Shown here: positions 52,391 to 64,000 of the stretch, piece by piece
How the letters are laid out: every line of letters starts with the position of its first letter
Numbering within the stretch: the first letter of the stretch is position 1
Assembly (NCBI RefSeq): GCF_009795805.1
Contig: NZ_WTEY01000004.1
Span: forward strand, 113,033 to 177,032
DNA from: Gilliamella sp. Pra-s52
GTDB taxonomy: Bacteria; Pseudomonadota; Gammaproteobacteria; Enterobacterales; Orbaceae
Direction: 5' to 3'
DNA: 64,000 bases
Program-made: the position numbers and the translations under genes
The notes under the pieces: model-generated
What the model saw: only the letters and a program-made list of their open reading frames with translations
What the model was told of the DNA's origin: nothing
The model's database searches: none

Positions 52391-52488
52391 TTTTATAGCT
52401 CCGTTAATTCATATATTGTCAAGTTTATCTCCAGCAATTATGATATCACATCTAAATTTAAGTTATGCAAATAAGCCAAGAGGATCCT

Positions 52489-53181
52489 ATGAAAATCGCC
52501 ATTATTGCAGCAATGGAAGAAGAAGTAGCCATATTAAAAAGTAAAATTACTCATTACCACGTTGAACATCATTTAGGTTATGTTTTTCATCTTGGAAAAA
52601 TTTCAGGATGTGACATAGTTTTGCTTCAATCGGGTATTGGTAAAGTTGCTGCAGCATCAGGCACTACTGTACTATTAAATAACTATAAAGTCGATGCAGT
52701 TATCAACACGGGATCAGCTGGAGGGTTATCTGCTACTCTTAATATTGGTGATATTATTGTTTCAAAAGATGTTTTTTATCATGATGTTGATTTAACGGCT
52801 TTTGGTTACAAACTTGGACAAATGTCGGGTTGCCCTGTTACATTTAAGGCAGATCAAAAATATCAATCACTCGCCCAAAGTTGTATAAAAAAACATGGTG
52901 TTAATGCGATTGAAGGATCAATTGGTAGCGGCGATGCATTTATCAATGGTAAAGCTACATTGGAAAAAATAAAACAAACCTTTCCTGATGCAATCGCTGT
53001 TGAAATGGAAGCAGCAGCTATTGGTCATGTTTGTTGGTTATCTAAAGTCCCTTTTGTTGTCGTTCGAGCTATTTCAGATAATGGTGATAATGAGTCTGCC
53101 GTTGATTTTGAATCATTTTTAAAATTAGCAGCTGCACAATCATCACTTATTGTTGAATCAATGCTAAGTGAGCTTGCATAA
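52489..53181 (+). CDS. mtnN: 5'-methylthioadenosine/S-adenosylhomocysteine nucleosidase
   Basis: 230 residues from the ATG at 52489 (AGAGGAT upstream; E. coli MtnN starts 'MKIGIIGAMEEEV', here MKIAIIAAMEEEVAILKSKI). It cleaves MTA and SAH in methyl and AI-2 cycles. Catalytic Glu in 'AMEEEV', 'GSAGGLSATLNIGD', 'VEMEAAAIGHVCW' and general acid Asp in 'RAISDNGDNES' are present. An eight-codon upstream extension in the same frame is not used. Confidence 0.95.
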   Translation: MKIAIIAAMEEEVAILKSKITHYHVEHHLGYVFHLGKISGCDIVLLQSGIGKVAAASGTTVLLNNYKVDAVINTGSAGGLSATLNIGDIIVSKDVFYHDVDLTAFGYKLGQMSGCPVTFKADQKYQSLAQSCIKKHGVNAIEGSIGSGDAFINGKATLEKIKQTFPDAIAVEMEAAAIGHVCWLSKVPFVVVRAISDNGDNESAVDFESFLKLAAAQSSLIVESMLSELA

Positions 53182-53210
53182 ACTACATTTTAAAATGATG
53201 TGTATTCCCC

Positions 53211-53237
53211 AAAAAGCCAATCATATTTAAGATTGGC
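53211..53237 (-). terminator. Intrinsic terminator of the rnd gene
   Basis: On the minus strand GCCAATC-TTAAATAT-GATTGGC is followed by TTTTTGGGG, 20 bases past the rnd stop; it lies in the convergent mtnN-rnd spacer. Confidence 0.75.
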
Positions 53238-53257
53238 AATTGCTCTCAATAAAAATA

Positions 53258-54355
53258 CTAAGCATCATCAATGTCAAAACAATATTTTTCAAATAAAGCT
53301 TTTCGCCAGCCTATTAATATTTCAGGCTTATCATCGTTTTTATTAGTTTGCCATTTTACATATTGATTAATTAACCGACGAGAAATTAATAAATCAGGAT
53401 TAAGTCCAGTCTGCTTAGCTAGTTTTCTAGCAGCTTCCTTTAATTTATCAGAAATATACTTATAATTAGGGTAACTACTCACCTTAAATACAGGTGGAAT
53501 GTCGGGTATTGATTCAGATAAAATAGCTAAAATTGTTTGTCCATACAAACGAATTTCCTTCCCTTTCATGCCTAACTTATTAAGTTCAGCTAATGATGTA
53601 GGTGAATAACGTGCAACTTTAAATAATGCATCTTCATGTATAACAAAATTCAAAGCAATATCTTGTTCTTTAGCCAACTTGTATCGCCAATTAGCTAATT
53701 TATATAATCGTCCTAAACTTTTACCTTTTAGTTGCCAATTATTTTTAATATTTAAATAAGCATCTTTGGGGTCAATAACTTCACATTTACGCATAACTGC
53801 CATTTGGCACTCTTGATAAGCTGCTTGTAAATAATTGTTTGCGCTTAATTGTGATTTTAAAATGTTTATTAAGGGAAAAAGATATAACACATCATTTATG
53901 GCATACTCGCATTGTTTTTCAGTTAATGGGCGTTTTAACCAATCTGTTCGAGTTTCGCTTTTATCAAGCTCTATCTCTAAATATTTTTTTACTAAATTAG
54001 CATAACCACAACTAAGTGGATTATCTAAAAACGAAGCCAATATTTGGCTATCTATAATAGGAGTGGGTACTATTCCGAAATAATGGAGAAAAACCTCGAT
54101 GTCTTCGCTACACGAGTGAAAATATTTTTCAATTTTAGGATTGCTTAAAATGATTAGAAAATCCTTCCAATCATTGATTGCTATGGGGTCAATTAATGCC
54201 GCATGTTCTCCATCAAATATTTGTAACAGCCCTAAATGAGGATAAAAGGTTTGAGTTCGAATAAATTCAGTATCTAACGCAATCGCCGAACTATTTTCGA
54301 TCTTAGAACAATAATCAGCTAATTGATCATCATTAATAATAAGTTGATAAGACAA
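53258..54355 (-). CDS. rnd: Ribonuclease D
   Basis: 365 residues from a TTG at 54355. That start gives MSYQLIINDDQLADYCSKIE, aligning with E. coli 'MNYQMITTDDALASLC', and AGGA lies eight bases upstream. The ATG 57 bases earlier has no counterpart. A 3'-5' exonuclease trimming tRNA precursors, with DEDDy motifs ('IALDTEFIRTQTFYP', 'HSCSEDIEVFL', 'YAINDVLYLFPL') and C-terminal HRDC-type domains. Length fits E. coli (375). Non-ATG start. Confidence 0.93.
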   Translation of the reverse strand: MSYQLIINDDQLADYCSKIENSSAIALDTEFIRTQTFYPHLGLLQIFDGEHAALIDPIAINDWKDFLIILSNPKIEKYFHSCSEDIEVFLHYFGIVPTPIIDSQILASFLDNPLSCGYANLVKKYLEIELDKSETRTDWLKRPLTEKQCEYAINDVLYLFPLINILKSQLSANNYLQAAYQECQMAVMRKCEVIDPKDAYLNIKNNWQLKGKSLGRLYKLANWRYKLAKEQDIALNFVIHEDALFKVARYSPTSLAELNKLGMKGKEIRLYGQTILAILSESIPDIPPVFKVSSYPNYKYISDKLKEAARKLAKQTGLNPDLLISRRLINQYVKWQTNKNDDKPEILIGWRKALFEKYCFDIDDA

Positions 54356-54383
54356 AGTCAAATTCCTATTCAGATAAGTTAAT

Positions 54384-56332
<1,949 letters not shown>

Positions 56333-56368
56333 CAGTTTGATATAAGCGTAATTGACAAGGAACATACA

Positions 56369-57337
56369 ATGATTGATTTTGGTGATTTTTACCAGATTAT
56401 TGCAAAAAATAAACTTAGTAGCTGGCTTGAAGTATTGCCAGCACAACTCGCAAACTGGCAAAAACAGAATATTGATAACCGCTTTAATCAATGGCTCAAT
56501 AGCATTAAGCATTTACCATCTATTACGCCTTATCAAATTGATTTATTGCATAGCGTAACAGTAAAAGCGCAAGAACCACTTTCTGCCGGCGAACAACAAA
56601 GAATTACCCAATTACTAAAAAATATGATGCCTTGGCGTAAAGGCCCTTTTCACTTGTATGGTATTGATATTAATACTGAATGGCGCTCAGATTGGAAATG
56701 GGAACGGTTAATTAATTATATAGATAATTTAGAAGGGAAAACCGTCTTAGATGTTGGTTGCAACAGTGGTTACCATTTATGGCGGATGATTGGCGCAGGA
56801 GCCAAACTCGCTGTTGGAATCGATCCTATGGCGCTTTATTTATGCCAATTTGAAGCAATTCGCAAACTGCTAGGTAATGATCAGCGAGCTCATTTATTAC
56901 CTCTTGGAATTGAACAACTACCAAAACTTAATGCCTTTGATACTGTATTTTCAATGGGGGTATTATACCATCGAAGATCGCCACTCGATCACCTTTATCA
57001 ATTAAAAGATCAACTTGTTGACGGTGGACAATTAGTTCTCGAAACGTTAGTCATTGATGGGGAATTACATCAAGCATTAATGCCTGGAGAGCGTTATGCA
57101 CAAATGCGTAATGTTTACTTTATTCCATCCGTTCCAACAATGATTAACTGGTTATGCAAATGTGGATTTTCGGACGTAAAAATGGTCGATATATCACCAA
57201 CAAGTTTAAAGGAACAAAGAAAAACAGAATGGATGACTTCTGATTCACTGGCTGATTTTTTAGATTCAAATGATTTAAGTAAAACCATTGAAGGCTACCC
57301 TGCCCCAGTACGAGCAGTTTTTATCGCTAAAAAATAA
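56369..57337 (+). CDS. cmoB: tRNA U34 carboxymethyltransferase CmoB
   Basis: The 322-residue enzyme uses carboxy-SAM from CmoA to modify 5-hydroxyuridine-34, completing cmo5U. SAM-like site '[20 protein letters not shown]' and '[16 protein letters not shown]', catalytic region '[17 protein letters not shown]', and '[16 protein letters not shown]'. Length matches E. coli (323). Forms a conserved operon with cmoA. Confidence 0.97.
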   Translation: MIDFGDFYQIIAKNKLSSWLEVLPAQLANWQKQNIDNRFNQWLNSIKHLPSITPYQIDLLHSVTVKAQEPLSAGEQQRITQLLKNMMPWRKGPFHLYGIDINTEWRSDWKWERLINYIDNLEGKTVLDVGCNSGYHLWRMIGAGAKLAVGIDPMALYLCQFEAIRKLLGNDQRAHLLPLGIEQLPKLNAFDTVFSMGVLYHRRSPLDHLYQLKDQLVDGGQLVLETLVIDGELHQALMPGERYAQMRNVYFIPSVPTMINWLCKCGFSDVKMVDISPTSLKEQRKTEWMTSDSLADFLDSNDLSKTIEGYPAPVRAVFIAKK

Positions 57338-57517
57338 ACTGAATTGATAACTATAAATACCTATAATTTAAAATAGTTATCCGATATGTTTGAATATCTA
57401 CATTTTGTTTTTTGTAATTGGTGTTTTTGCGTAGCGTGTTATATTATTAATAATTAGTATAAAAAAATAAAATACAATTAATTTTAAAATTAATATCTTA
57501 GGAATAGGAAATAAATA

Positions 57518-60500
57518 ATGGGATTACTAAAATTAATCTTGCAATTGCCTTTTTATATTTTGCAAAAAGCTTGGGAAATAGTCAGCTATTTTCTTCTTTT
57601 TCTATTAGTTTTAACAAAAGGACTTTTTTGGTTATTTAGCCCAATTATTGGTGATATAAAATGGTCAACACCGAGTTGGTTACCTAATGTAAAAAAATTT
57701 TACTATGCAATAGGTTTTACATTAAACAAAATAAAAACATTAATTGGTGCAAGTATTATTTTTAGTTTTATTGCTTATTTTTCTGGTAATTATGCCTACC
57801 ACTGGTATTTAAACCGTCCAAAGCCGATTGAACCAGCATCTGTAGTAATAAATATTTATTCAGCTAAATTAGTCCCACCAAGTACAAGTGACGGTATAAT
57901 ATATATCCAATTCACCGGTGCTAAACGCCCACCAATTCCCCTAGAATCAATCAATAAAGATGAAATAACAGAAGGTATTAGTATTTCACCAAACATTGAG
58001 GGAAAATGGACATGGTCAAATGATTCAACAATAAAATTCACACCACAAGAGAGAAAGTGGCCACTTGGTATTGGATATACAATTGTATTGGATAAGTCAA
58101 AATTATTGGCTGAAAATAGCGAACTAGAAAAAAATAGTACAAGTTTTTCCTTCATTTCTCCTGATTTCGAATATAATTTCAAAAATCGAGGTGAGCTTTA
58201 TTCCAATCCTACAGAAATAAATATTAGGAACGTCATAAATACAATCAAATTTAGTCATCCTGTTGATAGGCAAAGCTTTGAAAAAAATATTATTTTATCT
58301 CTTTATGAAAAAGGGAAAAAATCTGACAATTCATACGAAAAAAACGATGATGAATTCTTAAATCATGTCGATTTTACTATAACCTATGGTGATAATGACA
58401 AAATTGCATATATAAAGAGCGCTCCTATTCCCTTACTTGATAAAGAAGGTTATTTAAAAATAGCAATTAACAAGGGAGTTAGATCAACTTTAGGTGGTAA
58501 CTCAATGAGTTATGATATAACTAATAGTGTAACTGTACCAGATAAATATCATTTAAGTGTTACAAGAACAGAGCTTACATTGGTTGAAAAAAGCAATGAA
58601 AAAATACAGCAGGTATTAGTGTTATCATTAAGTCATGCCGTAAGATCTGAAGATGTATCCAAAGCAATCAAAGTTTGGCAATTACCTGAAAATAAAAATG
58701 GTTCTTATAGTGAAAGCTATTACAATAGATCTTCTGGTAGATACGAAACAAAATACAATGTAACGCCAGAAATACTCGAAAAAGCAACTCGGATATCAAT
58801 GAAACCAATTGATACTGAACTTGCTTATCAGAATCAAATTAGTTTTGAATTAAAAACAGAACAAAATTCTGAATTATATATTGAAGTTAACCAACCTTTA
58901 TCATCTCAAGAAGGTTACTTTCTAAAAGGACAGTATCAAGAAATATTAACTGTACCTAATTATCCAACTTATCTTGATTTTGCTGCTTCTGGTTCACTAT
59001 TATCTTTATCAGGCGATAAAAAACTACCTATAGTATCGCGCAATATAGAGCAGATGAAGTTAGAAATAGATCGCGTTATCCCTTCACAGCTTCAACATTT
59101 AGTAGCATTTAATGAAAGCTATGAATTTAATGATATGAATTTTGGTGAATTAGATAATGATCATTTTGTTGAAAAATATAGCATAACTAAAGATTTTACT
59201 GGGGCTCCTGAAGAAGTTAAATATACAAATGTCGATTTAACTCGTTACTTAACAGCTAACACAAATGGGAATAAAAATCGAGGTGTCTTCTTATTAAGAC
59301 TTTATGGAAAAGATAAAAAAGATACTAAATATGAGTTTATGGCTTCTCGCTTTATTGTTGTAACTGATTTGGGAATTATAGCTAAAAAATCACTCGATCA
59401 ATCCAATGATCTATTTATTCAATCAATAAACTCAGGAGCGCCCATTAGTGGAGCAAAAGTCTCTGTTTTAGGAATGAATGGCATCACTATTACTTCCCAA
59501 AAAACAGATAGTAAAGGTCACGTTCATTTTGCTCCATTGTCTGAATACTATAAAGGTATTAAACCTCTTTTATATGTTGTTGAAAAAGAACGTGATTTAT
59601 CATTTTTACCAATCAAAAGTTATGAAAGAAATCTAAATTTATCACGTTTTGATATTGGTGGTATTCGTGAAACGCTTGAAGGTGGGGAGTTACGATCTCA
59701 CATCTTTTCAGATCGTGGTATTTATCGCCCTGGCGACACCTTCCATATAGGTACAATAGTTAGAGCCCAAAAATGGACTAATTCTTTAGAAGGAATCACA
59801 ATAGAAGCTGAAATTTACGATCCTAAGTCTAATTTGGTACTTAAAAAATCAATTATATTAGATAAATCAGGTTTTAATGAACTTAGCTATAAAACTAACT
59901 ATGAATCCCCTACTGGTGATTGGTATATTAATTTATATTTGAAAAATGATGATGAAGAATCACGAATCCTATTAGGTTCAAGTTCTGTTTCCGTTCGTGA
60001 ATTTGAACCCGATAAAACCGCCGTATCGCTCAAGTTATTACCGGAAATAAAAGAAGGATGGTTAAAACCAGAAGAAATTCAGGCTGAAATTAAAGCCAAA
60101 AATTTATTTGGTACTGATGCTGCTAATCGCAGGGTAACAAATACGTTGATTCTTGAACCTTCAACTCCTTATTTTAAAAAATATGAAGACTACTATTTTT
60201 ATCAAAATACTTCCGGGGTAAGAAATAGTTTTAAAGTTGAATTAGATGAACAAACGACAGATGAAAACGGCATAGTAAAAATTAATCTTAATGACAACAT
60301 GCAAAGCTTTGAAGGCAACTACACGCTAAGAATGTTAACCGATGTTTTCGAACCTGATAGCGGTCGAAGTGTTGCTGCGACAGCAAGCACCTTTGTATCA
60401 CCAAACGATTATTTGGTTGGTGCAAAAACGGATGGTAATTTAAGATACATTAATAAAGATTCAGTCCGCCATATTGATTTTATAGCTATTAATCCAGCTT

Positions 60501-63500
60501 TAGAAAAAATAGAATTATCTGATCTAAAACTTGTTTTAATCGAAGAAAAATATCTATCGGTATTAGTTAAACAATCTTCGGGGGTTTATAAATATGAATC
60601 ACGCCGTAAGGAGTCGTTACTATCAGAACAACCGTTCAAGATTAATCAAGATAAGACTAGATATCAATTAGATAGTAAAAATCCTGGTAACTATATTATC
60701 CAAATCAAAAATAAAAAGGACGAATTACTTTACCAAAGCAAATACTCAATTGTGGGAACCGCTAATGTTACTCGTGATTTAGACCGTAATGCTGAGCTTT
60801 CACTAAAGATTAAAGATGCACAATATAACCCGGGTGATGAAATAGAAGTCTCAATTACAGCGCCTTATGTTGGTAGTGGTATTATTACCATTGAGCGAGA
60901 CAAAGTTTATGCTTGGAAGTGGTTCCACACAGATACAACAAGCTCAATACAAAAAATAACCCTACCAAAAGACATTGGCGGTAATGGTTATATTAATGTC
61001 CAATTTATTCGTGACCCAAATTCAGATGAAATTTTTATGAGTCCACTTAGTTACGGTGTTATACCTTTCAAAATTTCAAATGAACAATTTAATGATAAAA
61101 TCGTATTGCAAGCACCATCATTAATAAAACCAGGAGATACACTACCAATTACATTACATACAAATACACCACAAAAAGCAGTTGTATTTGCGGTAGACGA
61201 AGGGATTTTACAGGTCTCAAATTATAAACTTAAAGATCCATTAAATAGCTTCTTACGCAAAAAAGCACTATCGGTAAGAACATCGCAAATTTTAGATCTT
61301 ATATTGCCAGAATTTCGTCATTTAATAACAGCCTCGGCTCCAGGTGGTGATGGTGATAATGATGATGTGTTATCAAATCATTTAAATCCATTTAAACGAA
61401 AAATAGACGAACCTGTAGCTTATTGGTCAGGTATTATTGACGTCGATGGTGATAAAACCGTTGAATACAAAGTGCCTGATTATTTCAATGGCAAGATTCG
61501 TATCATGGCAGTATCAGTTGGTGACAAAACAATGGGACATACACAAATGTCAACAACAGTACATAATGATATTGTTTTACAACCTAATGCCCCATATTTT
61601 GCTGCACCAAATGATGAGTTTGAAGTTTCACTCAATGTAACTAACCTGATTGAAAACATTGGCGATAAAGTTATTCCAATTGATGTTAAAGTTTCAACCA
61701 CGCCTAATCTATCTATTATTGATGACAATAAAAAAACTATTGAATTAGCTAATGCTAAAACGGGAGTTTTAAAATTTAGATTTAAGGCAACTGATAAACT
61801 TGGCAATGGTGATCTTCACTTTTCCGCCAACTATAATGATATAACAATTACTCGTGATATAAGCCTTTCAATAAGACCATTAACTGAATACAGATTAATC
61901 ACCAGAATGGGAAGAATGGCAGACCATAAACAAACATTTACTGATTTTAGAGACATGTATAGTAACTTAAGTAAACGTGAAGCAGCTGCGTCTTATTCAC
62001 CATTTATATTAAGTAAAGGACTAAGTACCTATTTACAAGATTACCCTCACTACTGCTCTGAACAGATTGTTAGTCGCGCAATTCCTATTTTGATCGCTAG
62101 TAAATATAAGGAATTTGATCTGGCCTCAAAAGAAGGAATAGCTCCGTTATCAGAATTATTCCAAGTTTTGCAATCTCGTCAAAATAGTGAAGGTGCAATT
62201 GGCTTATGGTATTCAACTTACAATGTTAATCCATTTATTACATTATATGCAGTAAACTTTATGCTTGAAGCAAAAGAAATGGGCTATAAAGTCCCTAAAA
62301 AAATGCTTGATAATGCTAATAAATATTTACAAACAATTGCTGAATCTAGTAGTACTAGTACTTATGGTTTAAGAGTTCGCTCTTATGCTATCTATTTATT
62401 AACAAGGCAAAACCAAGTAACAACAAACTATTTAGCCTCTATCATGCGTGATCTTAATCAAAAAGAAGACTCATGGAAAAAAGATATAACTGCAATGTAT
62501 TTAGCTTCATCTTATAAAATGCTAAAAATGGATAAAGAAGCAAATAAATTAATCAAACCAGTTTGGCAACAGTTAGAAACTGCATACAACCATGCTTGGT
62601 GGACCAACAACTATTATGATCCACTAGTTGTTAACGCGGGAAAAATCCATTTAATCAGTAAACATTTTCCTGAAAAAGCAAAAGATATTCCTGCGCAAGC
62701 ATTAGAAAATATGGTTATCATGCTTAATAAACAAAAATATACTACTCAATCAGCAGCAATGACAATATTGGCTTTAAGTAGTTATTCATTAAGTATCGAT
62801 AAATTAAATTTATCTAATGATACTCTTCAAATTAATGCAGTATCCAAAGATACAGAAAAACAAAAAATCATTGCAAATTTAAATGGAATTTTAGCTAAAG
62901 GAAAATTTAGTGTTCAAGATGAACAATTAAATATCATTAATAAATCAAACTTACCTGCTTGGTATATGCTTTCTGAGCAAGGATATGACAAAACGCCACC
63001 TAACGAACCAATTAAACGAGGCCTTGAAGTATATCGTGAGTACACAGATCTTGATGGTAAACCTGTTGAGCAAGTCAAACTCGGCGATAAAATCAATGTT
63101 ACAGTCCAAATTCGTGCTCTAGCTAATGAAGGCATGACTAACATTGCTATTGTCGATTTACTACCTGCTGGATTTGAAGTTGTGCAACAAGCAATTACCC
63201 CTAAAGAAGATAACAATGACGAATATATGCAAGGATATGATGATGAGTGTGAAGAATGTGAAGACTATGAAGACGATGAAGATTACAATGAAGAAGATGG
63301 TTATCATGGCTGGGTTTCGCCAATTGCTATAAAAACAGATGAAAACACTTGGTACCCAGAATATGCGGATGTCCGTGAAGATCGTGTTATCATCTATGGT
63401 TCGACACATAATGATAAAATACAGAAGTTCACCTATCAGATTAAAGCAACTAATGTAGGAACCTACAGCATCCCGCCTGCATTTGGTGAAGCAATGTATG

Positions 63501-63562
63501 ATCGTGATGTGCAAGCTGTATCAAAAGGGGGGCAAAAGATAAGTATTATTTCACAACAATAG
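57518..63562 (+). CDS. yfhM: Bacterial alpha-2-macroglobulin (YfhM-like), membrane-anchored
   Basis: The 2,014-residue protein traps and inhibits proteases in the periplasm. The thioester motif CSEQ (Cys1513, Gln1516; family CxEQ) is in 'YPHYCSEQIVSRAIPILIAS'. MG domains fill 100-1150 ('SDRGIYRPGDTFHIG' is the A2M_N block), the bait/A2M domain lies near 1200-1330 ('AVDEGILQVSNYK', 'FNGKIRIMAVSVG'), the terpenoid-cyclase-like thioester domain 1490-1800. Unlike E. coli YfhM, a lipoprotein, it starts with two hydrophobic helices (about 8-46 and 72-93), and it has an acidic patch 'DDECEECEDYEDDEDYNEED' near 1907. No pbpC partner is adjacent in the window. Confidence 0.93.
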   Translation: MGLLKLILQLPFYILQKAWEIVSYFLLFLLVLTKGLFWLFSPIIGDIKWSTPSWLPNVKKFYYAIGFTLNKIKTLIGASIIFSFIAYFSGNYAYHWYLNRPKPIEPASVVINIYSAKLVPPSTSDGIIYIQFTGAKRPPIPLESINKDEITEGISISPNIEGKWTWSNDSTIKFTPQERKWPLGIGYTIVLDKSKLLAENSELEKNSTSFSFISPDFEYNFKNRGELYSNPTEINIRNVINTIKFSHPVDRQSFEKNIILSLYEKGKKSDNSYEKNDDEFLNHVDFTITYGDNDKIAYIKSAPIPLLDKEGYLKIAINKGVRSTLGGNSMSYDITNSVTVPDKYHLSVTRTELTLVEKSNEKIQQVLVLSLSHAVRSEDVSKAIKVWQLPENKNGSYSESYYNRSSGRYETKYNVTPEILEKATRISMKPIDTELAYQNQISFELKTEQNSELYIEVNQPLSSQEGYFLKGQYQEILTVPNYPTYLDFAASGSLLSLSGDKKLPIVSRNIEQMKLEIDRVIPSQLQHLVAFNESYEFNDMNFGELDNDHFVEKYSITKDFTGAPEEVKYTNVDLTRYLTANTNGNKNRGVFLLRLYGKDKKDTKYEFMASRFIVVTDLGIIAKKSLDQSNDLFIQSINSGAPISGAKVSVLGMNGITITSQKTDSKGHVHFAPLSEYYKGIKPLLYVVEKERDLSFLPIKSYERNLNLSRFDIGGIRETLEGGELRSHIFSDRGIYRPGDTFHIGTIVRAQKWTNSLEGITIEAEIYDPKSNLVLKKSIILDKSGFNELSYKTNYESPTGDWYINLYLKNDDEESRILLGSSSVSVREFEPDKTAVSLKLLPEIKEGWLKPEEIQAEIKAKNLFGTDAANRRVTNTLILEPSTPYFKKYEDYYFYQNTSGVRNSFKVELDEQTTDENGIVKINLNDNMQSFEGNYTLRMLTDVFEPDSGRSVAATASTFVSPNDYLVGAKTDGNLRYINKDSVRHIDFIAINPALEKIELSDLKLVLIEEKYLSVLVKQSSGVYKYESRRKESLLSEQPFKINQDKTRYQLDSKNPGNYIIQIKNKKDELLYQSKYSIVGTANVTRDLDRNAELSLKIKDAQYNPGDEIEVSITAPYVGSGIITIERDKVYAWKWFHTDTTSSIQKITLPKDIGGNGYINVQFIRDPNSDEIFMSPLSYGVIPFKISNEQFNDKIVLQAPSLIKPGDTLPITLHTNTPQKAVVFAVDEGILQVSNYKLKDPLNSFLRKKALSVRTSQILDLILPEFRHLITASAPGGDGDNDDVLSNHLNPFKRKIDEPVAYWSGIIDVDGDKTVEYKVPDYFNGKIRIMAVSVGDKTMGHTQMSTTVHNDIVLQPNAPYFAAPNDEFEVSLNVTNLIENIGDKVIPIDVKVSTTPNLSIIDDNKKTIELANAKTGVLKFRFKATDKLGNGDLHFSANYNDITITRDISLSIRPLTEYRLITRMGRMADHKQTFTDFRDMYSNLSKREAAASYSPFILSKGLSTYLQDYPHYCSEQIVSRAIPILIASKYKEFDLASKEGIAPLSELFQVLQSRQNSEGAIGLWYSTYNVNPFITLYAVNFMLEAKEMGYKVPKKMLDNANKYLQTIAESSSTSTYGLRVRSYAIYLLTRQNQVTTNYLASIMRDLNQKEDSWKKDITAMYLASSYKMLKMDKEANKLIKPVWQQLETAYNHAWWTNNYYDPLVVNAGKIHLISKHFPEKAKDIPAQALENMVIMLNKQKYTTQSAAMTILALSSYSLSIDKLNLSNDTLQINAVSKDTEKQKIIANLNGILAKGKFSVQDEQLNIINKSNLPAWYMLSEQGYDKTPPNEPIKRGLEVYREYTDLDGKPVEQVKLGDKINVTVQIRALANEGMTNIAIVDLLPAGFEVVQQAITPKEDNNDEYMQGYDDECEECEDYEDDEDYNEEDGYHGWVSPIAIKTDENTWYPEYADVREDRVIIYGSTHNDKIQKFTYQIKATNVGTYSIPPAFGEAMYDRDVQAVSKGGQKISIISQQ

Positions 63563-63584
63563 TTGTTTTACCGCTAATCACTTA

Positions 63585-63612
63585 CTAAAACGGGCTTATA
63601 GCCCGTTTTTTT
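63585..63612 (+). terminator. Intrinsic terminator after yfhM
   Basis: AAACGGGC-TTATA-GCCCGTTT followed by TTTTT, 22 bases past the stop. After it, 63613-63858 shows no intact gene; on the minus strand it may hold the end region of the insertion element that follows. Confidence 0.9.
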
Positions 63613-63858
63613 TATAAGAAAAACAATAATATATTTTGGTCTTATATGCTTTTATTAAAGATGAAAAAAGACACGGCTAATTTACTTTCTTATAATTATG
63701 TAACTATCTCGGGTTATATTTAAACATCGACATAATGCACGTAAGCTGTACCGATGCTTATTATGCAATAATTAACTCGCTTTTCTTCCCATTATCAACG
63801 CCGCTTGCTTTAGGATATTGTGAATACCCCAAGCTTAGTACACAACTCACGTAGAAAA

Positions 63859-64000
63859 TTAAGCTGCTTGTTTTAGTGTTTTATACTCAATCGGTGTCAT
63901 GTTATTTAATGCCTTATGCGGTCTTTCGGTGTTATAAATCGTTAACCATTCTTCGGTTATTCTCCTTACCTGTTCCAGATTATTAAAAAGATATAAATCC
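63859..64000 (-). mobile_element. IS3-family transposase (OrfB) C-terminus, partial
   Basis: The leftward frame enters from the right edge and reads 'RITEEWLTIYNTERPHKALN' then 'NMTPIEYKTLKQAA' before its stop at 63859. The 'W(x)xxYNxxRPHxAL...TPxEY' pattern is the end of the IS3-group DDE integrase (rve) domain, after the catalytic Glu. The rest lies outside the window, so completeness and subgroup are undetermined. Confidence 0.85.

Noticed and set aside
63613..63858. Second insertion element or gene between yfhM and the IS3 fragment
   Set aside because: Only short frames with stops; no terminal inverted repeat could be recognised, so I treat it as spacer or IS end.

Overview
The window reads as chromosome of an AT-rich gammaproteobacterium carrying most of an integrated P2/186-like prophage on the left (1 to about 19,243) and housekeeping genes in enterobacterial-like order on the right. 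Low GC, very AT-rich spacers, enteric gene pairings (dnaQ/rnhA, gloB-mltD, ybbN-ybbO, cmoA-cmoB, ppk-ppx) and protein divergence from E. coli suggest a host-associated Orbaceae-like organism such as Gilliamella. That assignment is inference from sequence style, not a database match.

Prophage, 1-19,243. The left edge cuts through tail gene X. Capsid genes X, L, M, N and O read leftward and P and Q rightward, the canonical P2 divergent layout. A cos-like GC-rich patch follows Q. An accessory stretch (6.6-9.7 kb) holds a membrane coiled-coil protein, tiny genes, a small HTH regulator with its own promoter and an elaborate operator, a C4-like antisense RNA and a kinase-fold protein lacking catalytic residues. 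The early leftward operon runs from a Cox/Apl-like gene through several small genes, a zinc finger, a Dam methylase and an ASCH protein to replication initiator gpA and the pseudokinase. The rightward immunity side is unusual: four tandem CI-like genes, exactly 370 bp apart, each join a 186-CI-type DNA-binding domain to a SHOCT-like C-terminal segment instead of the usual CI C-terminal domain. A membrane protein, two small genes (one frameshifted at A8) and the integrase follow. The prophage ends in the 3' part of a tRNA-Leu(CAA) gene.

Core region, 19.2-43 kb. htpX is followed by an rlhA remnant with a large internal deletion. Next come a 1,145-bp segment bounded by perfect 67-bp inverted repeats (with a MITE-like element inside), an FNR orthologue, ydgH, hrpA, hslJ, pykF and ppk-ppx. 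An anaerobic-metabolism cluster then places a DASS dicarboxylate transporter beside ApbE and a three-domain OYE/FMN-bind/FAD reductase. A class 1-like dihydroorotate dehydrogenase follows, preceded by a leader ORF that spans an intrinsic terminator.

Core region, 43-64 kb. tRNA-Asp, dnaQ/rnhA, gloB-mltD, yafD-gshA, rlmC, map, cnoX-ybbO, mtnN, rnd, a metallophosphoesterase, cmoA-cmoB and a large alpha-2-macroglobulin. The window ends inside an IS3-type transposase remnant.
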